Notes: a model not told the origin generated them from the sequence alone. A DNA stretch of 64,000 nt from Megaleporinus macrocephalus (GCA_021613375.1 CM038704.1:3251637-3315636), one strand, 5' to 3'. Positions 1-11,274 are shown, counted from the first letter of the stretch. Numbers and translations: made by a program.

Positions 1-24
1 TTATAACAGCTAATCAATGGAGAC

Positions 25-219
25 TCATGCTGAAGCGCAGGGTGACGGCTGCCGTTTGTTCGCAGTGAGATTTGCCGGTTGTGCCTCGGGGGCTGCTGTC
101 TCCTGCTCCAGATAATAAAACAGCTGCAACAAATATACAGGTACTCTTTGATTTGCCTTCATAACGTCTTCTGCAGCAGTGATTAATTCCACCTGCCAGT
201 CAGACGCCCCGAACATCAA
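25..219 (-). other. unassigned 64-codon open frame in unique sequence
   Basis: The minus strand carries an ATG-to-TGA frame whose first half has ordinary protein-like composition (Trp, Glu, Val, Leu and a YLLQLFYYLEQE stretch), unlike the low-complexity frames elsewhere. A CAG near position 176 could be a splice acceptor, so it might be part of an exon, but the pyrimidine tract is poor. I do not recognise a family. It could equally be chance coding potential in a conserved non-coding block. No neighbouring exon was found. Confidence 0.15.
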
Positions 220-304
220 CAGCGTCAGAACAGGTCATACAGAGACACAGTAGACAATCATGAAAGTAATTTTTCAGCTTCTACAGATTAGAGTGATATA
301 ATAT

Positions 305-690
305 GTGTTGGTGATGATAAAAGAATGAAGGGATGAAGGAACAGTGTTGGTGATGATAAAGGAATGAAGTGATGAAGGAACAGTGTTGGTGATGATAAAG
401 GAATGAAGGGATGAAGGAACAGTGTTGGTGGTGATAAAGGAATGAAGGGATGAAGGAACAGTGTTGGTGATGATAAAGAAATGAAGGGATGAAGGAACAG
501 TGTTGATGATGATAAAGGAATGAAGGGATGAAGGAACAGTGTTGGTGATAATAAAGGAATGAAGCGATGAAGGAAAAGTGTTGGTGATAATAAAGGAATG
601 AAGCGATGAAGGAAAAGTGTTGGTGATAATAAAGGAATGAAAGAAGAGTGGAATGAAGGGATGAAGGAACAGTGTTGGTGGTGATATGGA
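305..690 (+). repeat. 39-bp minisatellite, copy A
   Basis: About ten copies of a 39-bp unit containing GATAAAGGAATGAAGGGATG and ending in CAGTGTTGG. Because 39 is a multiple of 3 the array reads open on the minus strand as a 13-residue repeat, which is an artefact. Copies near the 3' end are more divergent (GATAATAAAGG variants). The same unit recurs in the same orientation at 3421-3778. Confidence 0.93.
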
Positions 691-769
691 ATAAAGTGAT
701 CTTACCTGTTAGCAGGTAAGATCACAGTTTAGCTCCAAATATTACAATAACACAACATTATAGGACGTA

Positions 770-1711
770 CCAGAGTTCAAAAGAGGACAAACTGTTAGTG
801 CAAGTCTTGCTGGCGCATCTGTGACCAAGACAGCAAGTCTTTGTGATGTATCAAGAGCCACGGTATCCAGGGTAACGTCAGCATACCACCAAGAAGAACC
901 AACCACATCCAACAGGATTAACTGTGGACGCGAGAGGAAGCTGTCTGAAAGGGATGTTGGGTTCTAACCCGGATTGTATCCAAAAACATAAAACCACGGC
1001 TGCCCAAATCACGGCAGAATGAACTGCCCGTCAGGAGCTCCACAGGGTCAATACACACGGCCGGGCTGCTATAGCCAAACCTTTGGTCACAAGGAACGCA
1101 AATCTTGGCCTGTGGACAATGTGAACATGTATTGTTCTCTGATGATCCACCTTTACTGGTTTCCCCACATCCGGGAGAGTTACGGTGTGGAGAAGCCCCA
1201 AAGAAGAGTACCACCCAGACTGTTGCATTCCCAGAGTGAAGCATGGGGGTGGATCAGTGAGGGTTTGGGCTGCCATATCATGGAATTCTCTTGGCCCAAT
1301 ACTTGTGCTAGATGGGCGCGTCACTGCCAAGGACTACCGAACCATTCTGGAGGACCATGTGCATCCAATGGTTCAAACATCGTATCCTGAAGGCGGTGCC
1401 GTGTATCAGGATGACAGTGCACCAATACACACAGTAAGACTGGAGAAAGATTAGTTTGATGAACATGAAAGTGAAGTTGAACATCTCCCATGGCCTGCAC
1501 AGTCACCAGATCTAAATATTATTGAGCCGACCTGGACACTGTCCTGCAAGAAGAATGGCTTAAAATCCCTCTGACCACTGTGCAGGACTTGTATATGTCA
1601 TTACCAAGACCAACTGACGCTGTATTGGCCGCAAAAGGAGGCCCTACACCGTACTAATAAATTACTGTGGTCTAAAAGCAGGTGTTTCAATTTCATTGTT
1701 CAACCCCTGTA
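770..1711 (+). pseudogene. Tc1/mariner-like transposase fossil with 3' terminal repeat
   Basis: A decayed transposase reads left to right with frame changes and stops. Near 790-900 there is a helix-turn-helix-like stretch (SLCDVSRATVSRV). At 1138-1146 LFSDD fits the first catalytic Asp; GGGSVRVWAAISWN follows near 1239-1280; VYQDDSAPIHT (Asp codon 1410-1412) fits the second Asp; and WPAQSPDLNIIEP (Glu codon 1524-1526) fits the third acid. These two acids lie 38 codons apart in one frame, interrupted by a TAG at 1452, which suggests a DD37E type rather than DD34E if no indel occurred. At 1682-1711 the sequence matches a terminal repeat I associate with fish Tc1-like elements; the 5' partner was not found. 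Transposition would cut and paste at TA sites; this copy is dead. Confidence 0.85.
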
Positions 1712-2560
1712 TATCCCCCAGTGAGCAAGCCAGAGGGAACAGAGGCAAAGAAAAACTCCCTTAGACTGGAGGAAGAAACCTTGGGAGGAACCAACCTCTG
1801 ATCAAAGAGAATCTACAGTTAATTAAACTAAATACCAAAGAAAAGAATCTCTGTTTGAAATCTGGATAGCAAAGCTTTAGAAGCTGCACAGGTAGAGGCA
1901 GTCTCTGACTGAGGCAGTCTCTGACTGAGGCAGTCTCTGACTGAGGCAGTCTCTCACTTAGTCTTTAAGAATTGTGGGACTGAACTGAAACAGTCCCGTC
2001 CTATCTCAAAGCTGGTACAATCAGAGTGAATGAGCTTCTTCTGATGACCCTCAAAGAAACAAGGAACGCAGCCAAAGCTGAAATTGGTATTAAGTGAGTG
2101 TGACTGCCTTTAGGCTTAATGTTCAGAAATATTGTTGGAACTAATTGTTCATTAATAGCGGAGTGATCAGAGCCACTGGAGTGACATTACTCTTATAATT
2201 AATGGCACACTTCTCCCAACCTCTCACATCAATGGAACAATTAACTGGTAGGGCTCTGCGAGTGAAGCACCGGAGCTCTGCGGCGCTGCTTTGGAGCCGA
2301 GCGGGTGTCGGGGGGTATTTGAAGTATTACATGGTGCTGCACGTATGAAGCAATTAAGCAAGAAAAAGAGAAAATATTACTTCTTTGAAATACTTCTAAG
2401 AGAACCTACTTCCACCGTAACACACAGCTGAACGTCCAGACGGAGAAATCCAGATAACACAACCCACGTACCGCAGAACGTCTCTGGAGTCTCTGGAGTC
2501 GCCAGACAAGTGTATTATATGTGTCCGTTGACTTAAGGCTGACTTCAAAGGCACCTATAA
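1712..2560. other. non-coding, no gene seen
   Basis: Mostly unique sequence. It holds a small array at about 1890-1955 of four copies of a 16-bp unit built on GAGGCAGTCTCTGACT, and an AT-rich stretch near 2140-2240. No exon with plausible splice sites was recognised. Confidence 0.5.
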
Positions 2561-2569
2561 ATTGGGACA

Positions 2570-3015
2570 CTGACATGGTGGTGGTGGTGTGTTGTGCTGG
2601 TATGAGTGGATCAGACACAGCAGTGCTGTCCTTGCTGGACTGGGAACAATCCACCAACCGAAAATATCCAGACAGCAGTGTCCTGTGGGCGGCGTCCTGT
2701 GTCCACTGATGAAGAACTAGAGGAACACAAACTGTGCAGCAGCAGATGAGCTACTGTCTCTGACTTTACATCTACAAGGTGGACCAGCAAGTAGTAGGAG
2801 TGTCTAATAGAGTGGACAGTGAGTGGACACAGTGTTTAAACACTCCAGCAGCAGCACTGCTGTGTCTGATCCACTCACACCAGCACAACATACACTAACA
2901 CAACACTGTGAGGTTCCTGATCATTAAAGAACAGAGTAATAAAGTATACAGAGAATCAGATGAACTACAGTCTGTAAGTGGAGCTCCTGTATGGTCAGTG
3001 GAGCTGATTTATTGA
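2570..3015 (+). mobile_element. family A long-TIR non-autonomous element, truncated
   Basis: This is one of at least nine copies in the window of a dispersed repeat recognised by blocks such as GTGTTTAAACACTCCAGCAG, CACTCACACCAGCACAAC and CAGAGTAATAAAGTATACAG. Here the internal part and one terminal arm are present, ending in the terminus-like GTCAGTGGAGCTGAT near 3010. No coding capacity is seen. The complete structure is best shown by the copy at 9850-10480. Confidence 0.75.
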
Positions 3016-3044
3016 TGAGTGGATCAAAAGAAATCTCCCAAAAC

Positions 3045-3420
3045 AACAACAACAAAGTAGAAAAGTATCATTCAGAGTCCAGTAACAGCAGAATCCTCAG
3101 AGTCCTGCAGCTGTCCAGAACAAATCTGTGACCACATGGAAGCAACCTGGACTCCCCAGATAGCGAGCATATATATCGGTCCACTGGCCTGATAAGGTCG
3201 GCGCTCTGCTAACTCATCACCACTGCCGGTCCCCCTCAGACCACCCAGATTATTCTCCTGTGTACAAGATCTAACTAGTTTTTAATCTCCTTAAGCAGAC
3301 TTAAAATGTTCAGAGACTTTTATTTTAGAAAATAAGTAAATAATAATAATAGTGACCTGATATAAACACACTTTCATGCTGTGCTGGATGAAAACGTTTT
3401 GTTCAAAATATGTATTTAAT
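3045..3420 (+). repeat. segmental duplication, copy 1
   Basis: From about 3050 onward the sequence is nearly identical to 5525-5890: both contain GTAGAAAAGTATCATTCAGA, AGATAGCGAGCATATATATC and CAAGATCTAACTAGTTTTTA in the same order and orientation. Both copies are preceded by family A sequence, so a module larger than 360 bp was probably duplicated. Copy 1 runs directly into the 39-bp minisatellite. Confidence 0.9.
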
Positions 3421-3778
3421 TCTGTGATGATAAAGGAATGAAGGGATGAAGGAACAGTGTTGGTGATGATAAAGGAATGAAGGGATGAAGGAACAGTGTT
3501 GGTGGTGATAAAGGAATGAAGGGATGAAGGAACAGTGTTGGTGATGATAAAGGAATGAAGGGATGAAGGAACAGTGTTGGTGGTGATAAAGGAATGAAGG
3601 GATGAAGGAACAGTGTTGGTGATGATAAAGGAATGAAGGGATGAAGGAACAGTGTTGGTGATGATGAAGGAATGAAGGGATGAAGGAACAGTGTTGGTGG
3701 TGATAAAGGAATGAAGGGATGAAGGAACAGTGTTGGTGATGATGAAGGAATGAAGGGATGAAGGAACATTGTTGGTGA
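3421..3778 (+). repeat. 39-bp minisatellite, copy B
   Basis: About nine well-conserved copies of the unit found at 305-690, alternating GATGATAAAGG and GGTGATAAAGG variants. The better homogeneity suggests it is younger or more recently homogenised than the first array. The 13-residue repeating frames on the minus strand follow from the unit length and are not a gene. Confidence 0.95.
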
Positions 3779-3788
3779 ACAAAACGGA

Positions 3789-3930
<142 letters not shown>

Positions 3931-3954
3931 TATATATTCAGTTTTTATGGGTCT

Positions 3955-4065
3955 ATACTAAGACTGAGACTAAGACTAAGACTAAGACTGAGACTAAGAC
4001 TAAGACTGAGACTAAGACTGAGACTAAGACTAAGACTAAGACTGAGACTAAGACTAAGAACAGGC
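3955..4065 (+). repeat. hexanucleotide repeat AGACTA/AGACTG
   Basis: About 18 tandem copies of a six-base unit alternating AGACTA and AGACTG. It follows the AAT/ATT palindrome after about 30 bases. Confidence 0.93.
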
Positions 4066-4685
4066 AGCTAAGTGAACATTAACGTGGTTGGAGATCTATC
4101 CAGGTTGGCTGTCGAAGCACCTGGGTTGCATATCCAGGGCGCGCTGAGTGCTGCTGACGCTTTCATTCAAGCATCCAGGATGATGTTCAATTTTTGATGG
4201 AAAAATGTCTCCCACTGGAGCCGCGGCGGCCTAGCTCTGCAGTGGGGGTGCAGGGGGGGTTGATGCAACTCTGTCTAGCGAAGGCAAATCGCTGTCTACC
4301 TGAGACGGAACCACGATAAAAAAAAAAGAGGATGTCATAACTCATCAGCGTGCTCCGGAACAAACGCGGGGCGCCTCGAGAGCTGTGGCGGGGGCCGACG
4401 CTGCATGTTTCACTTTAACTTTTGTCGTTTGTTGTGATGTTTTTTTAATAACTGCTGAACATTAATGTTGCTGGTGGGCCGTGCAGTGAGCAGATTAGCA
4501 CTGGAGCGTTCCCGCTGTGGGTTTTGTAGCGAGATAAGAAAAGTCTCCCGTGCGAATTCAAGTTTCACTGATTTCGGAATTCCGGCACTCGTCCAGCTCG
4601 TAACTGGTTTATCAAAGATTCCAAAATAAAGAGAAACCGATGAAGTAATCCAGCAGGAGTTCAGTGGTCAAACTTGCTGGATATT
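4066..4685. other. non-coding, no gene seen
   Basis: Moderately GC-rich stretch around 4090-4400, with CAGTGGGGGTGCAGGGGGG near 4240, then unique sequence. No coding exon, RNA gene or intact mobile element recognised. Confidence 0.4.
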
Positions 4686-4689
4686 CTCT

Positions 4690-5200
4690 GTTCTTTAAGT
4701 TTCAAGTTTCAAGTTTATTTGTCATTTGAACATCATGTCAGCACATAACATGCTCAGATACAACTCTACAGCAGGGCAGCATTATATATATTAGTAAAAA
4801 CAGTGCAAACATACAATAAATAGACAATAATGAAGTAAAAATAAGCTAGAATATACACATTTAGTAATAACTGAAATATATGAGACAATATATAAAACAT
4901 ACACAAGATATATACATAAGATATACCAAAGGACATATGTACAAACTTTCCATAGGCAGGTTATCTAATAAGATAAATATATAAAAATATTAAAAAAGTG
5001 ACTTAGTGATACTGTCTATAGCAGTGATATCAGACTAAATAATAATATAATATAATATAATATAATATAATATAATATAATATAATATAATATAATATAA
5101 TATAATATAATATAATGTAGCAGCAATATCAGAATGAATAATATAATATAATATAATATAATATAATATAATATAATATAATATAATATAATATAGCAGT
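4690..5200. repeat. interspersed repeat tail plus (AATAT)n pentamer blocks
   Basis: At 4697-4725 three short copies of AGTTTCAAGTTT lead into a TTATTTGTCATTTGAACATC block that I associate with fish interspersed repeat tails. Two pentanucleotide blocks of TAATA follow (about 5039-5116 and 5138-5193), separated by GTAGCAGCAATATCAGAATG, itself similar to text just upstream of the first block. No open frame. Confidence 0.75.
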
Positions 5201-5247
5201 GGCTGAGTGAATGGTATTGGGGTCTTTCAGCTTCACAGTTGTTGTTC

Positions 5248-5340
5248 TGGCCTGGACCAGCAAGTAGTAGGAGTGTCTAATAGAGTGGACAGTGAGTGGA
5301 CACAGTGTTTAAACACTCCAGCAGCAGCACTGAAACACTC
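5248..5340 (+). mobile_element. family A fragment
   Basis: Contains the family A block from GACCAGCAAGTAGTAGGAGT through TTTAAACACTCCAGCAGCAG, then breaks off at about 5333. It sits upstream of the second copy of the 360-bp duplication, mirroring the arrangement at 2780-3420. Confidence 0.8.
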
Positions 5341-5524
5341 ACGTGTGTGTCAGTCCATTAGGGGGACACCTCTTGATGTCAAACACCTGAAGACGCGCAT
5401 TGCAAACATGCATATACCATTAAAGTGAAGTCAGCGTTACAGTAAGAGGTTAACTGTACTGTCCTGGTTTTTTGCACAACCGTCAACATCCCCAGTCCGC
5501 ATACAATCCTCCTCATAAAATAAC

Positions 5525-5890
5525 AGCAAAGTAGAAAAGTATCATTCAGAGTCCAGTAACAGCAGAATCCTCAGAGTCCTGCAGCTGTCCAGAACAAATC
5601 TGTGACCACATGGAGGCAACCTGGACTCCCCAGATAGCGAGCATATATATCGGTCCACTGGCCTGATAAGCACAGCACTCTGCTAACTCATCACCACTGC
5701 CGGTCCCCCTCAGACCACCCAGATTATTCTCCTGTGTACAAGATCTAACTAGTTTTTAATCTCCTTAAGCAGATTTAAAATGTTCAGAGACTTTTATTTT
5801 AGAAAAGAAATAAATACAAATATTCTAAACAACTGGGAGAAAAAATAGCGACCTGATATAAACATGTTCCTGCTGTGCTGGATAAAAATT
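5525..5890 (+). repeat. segmental duplication, copy 2
   Basis: Direct repeat of 3050-3410 with a few substitutions and a short insertion (AAATAAATACAAATATTCTA region near 5810). Copy 2 is not followed by the 39-bp minisatellite, so that array either expanded after duplication or was lost here. Confidence 0.9.
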
Positions 5891-6046
5891 ACTTATTATT
5901 CATTTTAGTTACGAACACATAACGAAAGATAAATAAACAAACTGGAGTGAAAATAAAAGTGGCATTGTTTTCTAATATTATAAATATATATTAAGATTAA
6001 AGTTGCACAAGTATTGCTTGACAGTGACAAAATGTGTGCAATCCAT

Positions 6047-7232
6047 CCACCGTGCTGACCACTACACCACCATACTGACCACTACACTACCATACTGACC
6101 ACTACACCACCATACTAACCACTACACCACCATACTAACCACTAAACCACCATACTAACCACTACACCACCGTACTAACCACTACACTACCGTACTGACC
6201 ACTACACCACCATACTGACCACTACACTACCATACTGACCACTACACCACCATACTAACCACTACACCACCATACTAACCACTAAACCACCATACTAACC
6301 ACTACACCACCGTACTAACCACTACACTACCGTACTGACCACTACACCACCGTACTGACCACTACACTACCATACTAACCACTACACCACCATACTAACC
6401 ACTACACCACCGTACTAACCACTACACTACCGTACTGACCACTACATCACTGTACTAACCACTACACCACCATACTAACCACTACACCACCATACTAACC
6501 ACTACACCACCGTACTGACCACTACACTACCATACTGACCACTACACCACCATACTAACCACTACACCACCATACTAACCACTAAACCACCATACTAACC
6601 ACTACACCACCGTACTAACCACTACACTACCGTACTGACCACTACACCACCGTACTGACCACTACACTACCATACTAACCACTACACCACCATACTAACC
6701 ACTACACCACCGTACTAACCACAACACTACCGTACTGACCACTACATCACTGTACTAACCACTACACCACCATACTAACCACTACACCACCATACTAACC
6801 ACTACACCACCGTACTGACCACTACACTACCATACTGACCACTACACCACCATACTAACACTACACCACCATACTGACCACTACACCACCATACTAACCA
6901 CTACACCACCATACTAACCACTACACCACCATACTGACCACTACACCACCATACTAACCCCTACACCACCGTACTGACCACTACACCACCTTACTAACCA
7001 CTACACCACCATACTGACCACTACACCACCATACTGACCACTACACTACCATACTGACCACTACACCACCGTACTAACCACTACACCACTATATTGACCA
7101 CTACACCACCATACTGACCACTACACCACCATACTGACCACTACTCTACCATACTGACCACTACACCACCGTACTGACCACTACTCTACCATACTGACCA
7201 CTACACCACCGTACTAACCACTACACCACCGT
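6047..7232 (-). repeat. 20-bp minisatellite, array 1 (reverse orientation)
   Basis: About 59 copies of a 20-bp unit, ACTACACCACCATACTAACC, with recurring variants (CTACACTAC, CCGTACTGACC). Read on the minus strand it is GTGGTGTAGTGGTTAGTATG, the unit of the arrays at 17325-18055 and 32112-33265. The register is exact except for a one-base loss near 6859. Blocks 6241-6540 and 6541-6840 are a 300-bp (15-unit) duplication differing at only one base that I can see. Confidence 0.96.
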
Positions 7233-7249
7233 TTCCCTTCATTGTTAAT

Positions 7250-8200
7250 CTTCCACTAGTTCTCAGTAGGGTTCAGATCAGGTGATCATGTTATTATTCT
7301 TTCATCTTTAAAGCCTTTACTGGCCGTGCGGTGGAGCACTGCGATGCACGTGATGGAACACAGCCCGGCATAAAAATCATGGTCTTCTTGAAAGGTGTAG
7401 ACTAGTTTCTGCACCGCTGCTTGAAGAAAGTGTCTCTATAAAACTGGCTGTGAGTTTGGGAGTTGATTTTCAGTCCATCCTCAACCCGAAAAGCTCATTC
7501 CTAATAATACCAGCCCATAGCAGTAGCAGTAGTCCACCTCCACCCTGCTGGCATCGAAGTGGAGCTCTGTGCCCGTCACTTATCAGACACAGTCCCGTCC
7601 CCCTGGTCTGTCAAGAGTCATTCTCATCTCATCCGTCCATCAGATCTGTCAGTGGTGGTGGGGTTTAGCCTTTGGCCATGTCTCTGAGCACTGAACACCT
7701 TGGACTTCTGGACACTCCAGGTAGGTTGCAGTGCTGGAATATGACAGCACTGGAGGAAAATGGGTTCCTGGTCACTTTAGGTTTTAATACTTCTCAAATC
7801 TTCGGCAGGTTGTTTGTGTCTTGTGGACTATTGTTTACTATATGCAACCAAACGTTTGATGGTTCTATGATCTCGCCCCAATATCTTAGCAATTTGCTAG
7901 ATCCCTCTGAAAGACTGTCAGTAGAACCTCTACTTTGGCCCATTTTGGTTGAGGAAAAGAAGCTGCACACCTTGATATATGGTATTGATCTCTTTAGGCC
8001 ACCCCCCCCTTAAAGGCACATCACCTGATATGCTGAAATCCAATAAGCGTTCGAGTTCATAGAGCTTGAAGTTGGAAAATATGCATGAATATGAATATTT
8101 TTCTGGCTCTCACTCTTCCACCTTGGGAGCAGTCACTAACATCTTGTGAAGTCAGGTTTTATTTTTGAGTAAAAAAATGTGTCCAAGTTCATTCTCATCT
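7250..8200 (-). pseudogene. Tc1-like transposon fossil (minus-strand coding)
   Basis: Read on the minus strand, 7262-7285 encodes the DLNPTE remnant of the SPDLNPIE third catalytic motif, and the 7640-7740 block (GGCCATGTCTCTGAGCACTG) and 8015-8090 block (CACATCACCTGATATGCTGA) match, as far as I remember them, a very common fish Tc1-like element in sequence order. The frame is broken many times. The plus-strand open frame at 7672-8013 lies antisense inside this fossil and is not a gene. Confidence 0.7.
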
Positions 8201-8249
8201 GATTTACTACTGAAAAGATAAACAAATATTCCAACAATATCCCAACACA

Positions 8250-9115
8250 CACTATGTGGCCAAAACTATTCGCTCGTCTGTCTTCATGAACTTGACTGGC
8301 GTCCCATTCTTAATCCATAGGGTTTAATATGATGGCGGCCCAACCTTTGCAGCTATAACAGCTTCAGCTCTACTGAGAAGGCTCTCCACACGGTTTAGGA
8401 ATTTAGGAGTGCTTCTAGAAGCACATCTGTGAGGTCAGACATTGATGTTGGACGAGAAAGCCTGGCTCACAGTCTCTGTTCTAATTCATCCTGAAGGTGT
8501 TCTATCAGGTTGAGGCCAATCAAGTTCTTCCACACCAAACTCTCCATGGGATCACCAGATGGAGAAGCATTATTGATCACCCCAAAGAACACATCTCCAC
8601 TGTTCTTGAGTCCAGTGGCGGCGTGCTTTACACCACTGCATCCGACGCTCTGCATTGAGCTTGGTGATGTAAGGCTTGGATGCAGTTGCTCAGCCATGGA
8701 GACCCATTCCATGAAGCTCTCTACGCTCTGTTCTTGAGCTGATCTGAAGACCACATGAAGTTTGGAGGTCTGTAGTGATTGACTCTGTAGAAAGTTGGTG
8801 ACCTCAGTGCACTATGCTCCTCAGCATCCGCTGACCCGCTCTGTCATTGTACGTGTTCTACCACTTGGTGTCTGAGTTGCTGTCGTTCTCAATCACTTCC
8901 ACTTTGTTAGAACACCACTGACAGTCCACTGTGGAATATTAAGTAGTGAGGAAACTTCACCACTGGACTTCACAGGTGGCGTCCTATCACAGTACCACGC
9001 TGGAGTTCACAGAGCTCCTGAGAGAGACCCATTCTTTACTAATGTGTGAAGAAGCAGTCTGCATGACTAGGTGCTTAACTTTATATATCTGTGGCCATGG
9101 AAGTGATTGGAACAC
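8250..9115 (-). pseudogene. internally deleted Tc1-like transposon fossil
   Basis: The outer parts match a widespread fish Tc1-like family: an end near 8250 with TATGTGGCCAAAACTATTCG, then third-motif-side coding sequence, then from 8548 the part coding for the central region, then the amino-terminal region ending near 9100 with TGTGGCCATGGAAGTGATTG. A central block of several hundred bases of transposase is missing at about 8545, where AACTCTCCATGGG joins ATCACCAGATGGAG. The minus-strand frame at 8467-8754 is a remnant of this transposase. It lies tail to head with the fossil at 7250-8200. Confidence 0.75.
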
Positions 9116-9119
9116 CTGA

Positions 9120-9849
9120 ATCCAATCATCCAATACGTTTAGCTTGTATTATACACTGAATGCTGTAATCAGAATACGCCTATATTATTAATCATGTGCT
9201 ATATTTGCTATATCCACCCCGAAGTAGCCATAAGTTGCAGAATATTTAATATGCTGTGAGCATGTACAGTGAATCCACAGCGACCCGGCAACGCCAGCCA
9301 TGGACCTTATCTCGACCTGCCATTGCTGCGGTGTGTGTGCACACGTCTGAGTTAGCCTCGCCGAGCGATAAGGTCCCTGGCCCTCTCGTTGCATCAGCGT
9401 GTCTGCCGGCTAGCTGTGACGTGAGTTTGAGTGCTCAGGAAGTGACTCTGAAGTGTGTGTGTACGTGGCCCGGCGCGCGCTCCTGGCTCGGAGGCGCCGG
9501 CCTCGCCTAATTCAGATTGTCAGCTCGGGGAGCGGTGCCACTGTCAAGCTAGAGCCGTCTCTCATCATAGCCCACAATCAAACACCTGTCAGCAGGGATG
9601 AATCCACCAGCGCAGGCCTGTCGAGGAACATCCAGGCCCAGACGCCGCTTCACTGAGGCGACATGAAAGTCAAAGAGCCGCAGCCCAGAGTCCCAGCGCT
9701 GAGCGGAGATGACGCCGTGATAACCAATATATGATCACGTCTCTGAAATGCAAAGGCCATGTTAAAATTTGAAGGGCTAGTCCACAAAGTTACTTTACTT
9801 CTGACTACCTTAGTCCTGTCCTAGAGAGGAGGATGCCTTGTATCTAGAC
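9120..9849. other. unique sequence, no gene seen
   Basis: Rather GC- and CpG-rich around 9460-9510 (CCGGCGCGCGCTCCTGGCTC). Short open frames here have no recognisable domain. A regulatory or conserved non-coding role is possible but unsupported. Confidence 0.35.
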
Positions 9850-10480
9850 TTACTGTCCATTGTATCAGCTCCACTGACCATACAGGACCTCCACTTACAG
9901 ACTGTAGTTCATCTGATCCTCTGTATACTTTATTACTCTGTTCTTTAATGATCAGGACCCCCACAGGACCACGTGGTGGTGGTGTGTTAGTGTGTGTTGT
10001 GCTGGTGTGAGTGGATCAGACACAGCAGTGCTGCTGCTGGAGTGTTTAAACACTGCGTCCACTCACTGTCCACTGTATTAGACACTCCTACTACTTGCTG
10101 GTCCACCTTGTAGATGTAAAGTCAGAGACAGTAGCTCATCTGCTGCTGGACAGTTTGTGTTCCTCTAGTTCTTCATCAGTGGACACAGGACGCCGCCCAC
10201 AGGACACTGCTGTCTGGATAGTTTTGGTTGGTGGACGACTCTCAGTCCAGCAGTGACACTGAGGTGTTTAAACTCTCCAGCAGAAACACCACCAGCATGT
10301 CAGTGTCACTGCAGTGCTGAGAATGATCCACCTCCCTAATAGTATCTGCTCTGTGGTGGTCCTGTGGGGGTCCTGATCATTAAAGAACAGAGTAATAAAG
10401 TATACAGAGAATCAGATGAACTACAGTCTGTAAGTGGAGCTCCTGTATGGTCAGTAGAGCTGATACAGTGGACAGTGAGT
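9850..10480. mobile_element. family A element, full length with long terminal inverted repeats
   Basis: The left arm 9850-9972 and right arm 10356-10480 are reverse complements over about 120 bp with only a handful of mismatches; both contain ACTTTATTACTCTGTTCTTT or its complement and the GACCCCCACAGGACCAC inner edge. The ~380-bp centre holds the blocks that identify other copies (GTGTTTAAACACTGCGTCCA, CTCATCTGCTGCTGGACAGT). No coding sequence, so it is a non-autonomous, foldback-like DNA element that would need a transposase in trans. The superfamily cannot be assigned from the sequence alone. Confidence 0.85.
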
Positions 10481-10755
10481 GGAGGTCCTTTATGATCAGT
10501 AGAGCTGATACAGTGGACAGTGAGTGGAGGTCCTGTATGGTCAGTGGAGCTGATACAGTGGACAGTGAGTGTAGGTCCTGTATGGTCAGTGGAGCTGATA
10601 CAGTGGACAGTGAGTGGAGGTCCTGTATGGTCAGTGGAGCTGATACAGTGGACAGTGAGTGGAGGTCCTGTATGATCAGTGGAGCTGATACAGTGGACAG
10701 TGAGTGTAGGTCCTGTATGATCAGTGGAGCTGATACAGTGGACAGTGAGTGGAGA
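10441..10755 (+). repeat. 45-bp minisatellite grown from the family A terminus
   Basis: Seven tandem copies of a 45-bp unit (TCCTGTATGGTCAGTGGAGC plus TGATACAGTGGACAGTGAGT and a short linker). The first copy is the outer end of the family A right arm, so the array is a tandem expansion of that terminus. The same 45-bp unit is repeated three times at 18331-18470 and appears again at the right edge of the window. Confidence 0.92.
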
Positions 10756-11109
10756 TAGAAAGAGGTGTAATATTTTTATATGTTTAGTAAAAGTTAAAAT
10801 ATTACTTCCAGCAATGAAATGAGGTTTGTTGGTAACATGTAGTGGAAACAGTGGTGACCTTTATAACCTCAGTGAGGTTTTTCACACTGTTTAACGTAAT
10901 TACCGCTTTGGCCTTCCAATGTGGCAGTTCAGCATGTCCAAATTTTGAATTTTAAAAAGTTGAAGGCAAGACGGTCATTGTTGTGTTTGTCTCCAATTAT
11001 AACCACCTTAAATAAGACAAAGTAAATAATTAATATGTTCAGAGTAAAACTGCACGACATGCACATCTACAGATATAAGCAAGAGCAGTAACAAATCAAA
11101 CCGAACCAG
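10756..11109. other. AT-rich non-coding, no gene seen
   Basis: Unique AT-rich sequence between the 45-bp array and the polypurine tract. No exon or element recognised. Confidence 0.4.
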
Positions 11110-11198
11110 TAACCCTCAGAGAGAGAGAGAGTGTGTGTGAGATAGAGAGAGTAGGGGGGAGAGGGTAGAGAAAAGAAAGAAAGAGTGTAAAAGAGAGA

Positions 11199-11274
<76 letters not shown>

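Noticed and set aside
3291..3782. 163-codon open frame with a 13-residue repeat
   Set aside because: Artefact of the 39-bp minisatellite.
7672..8013. 113-codon plus-strand open frame with an ATG
   Set aside because: Lies antisense in a Tc1-like transposon fossil.
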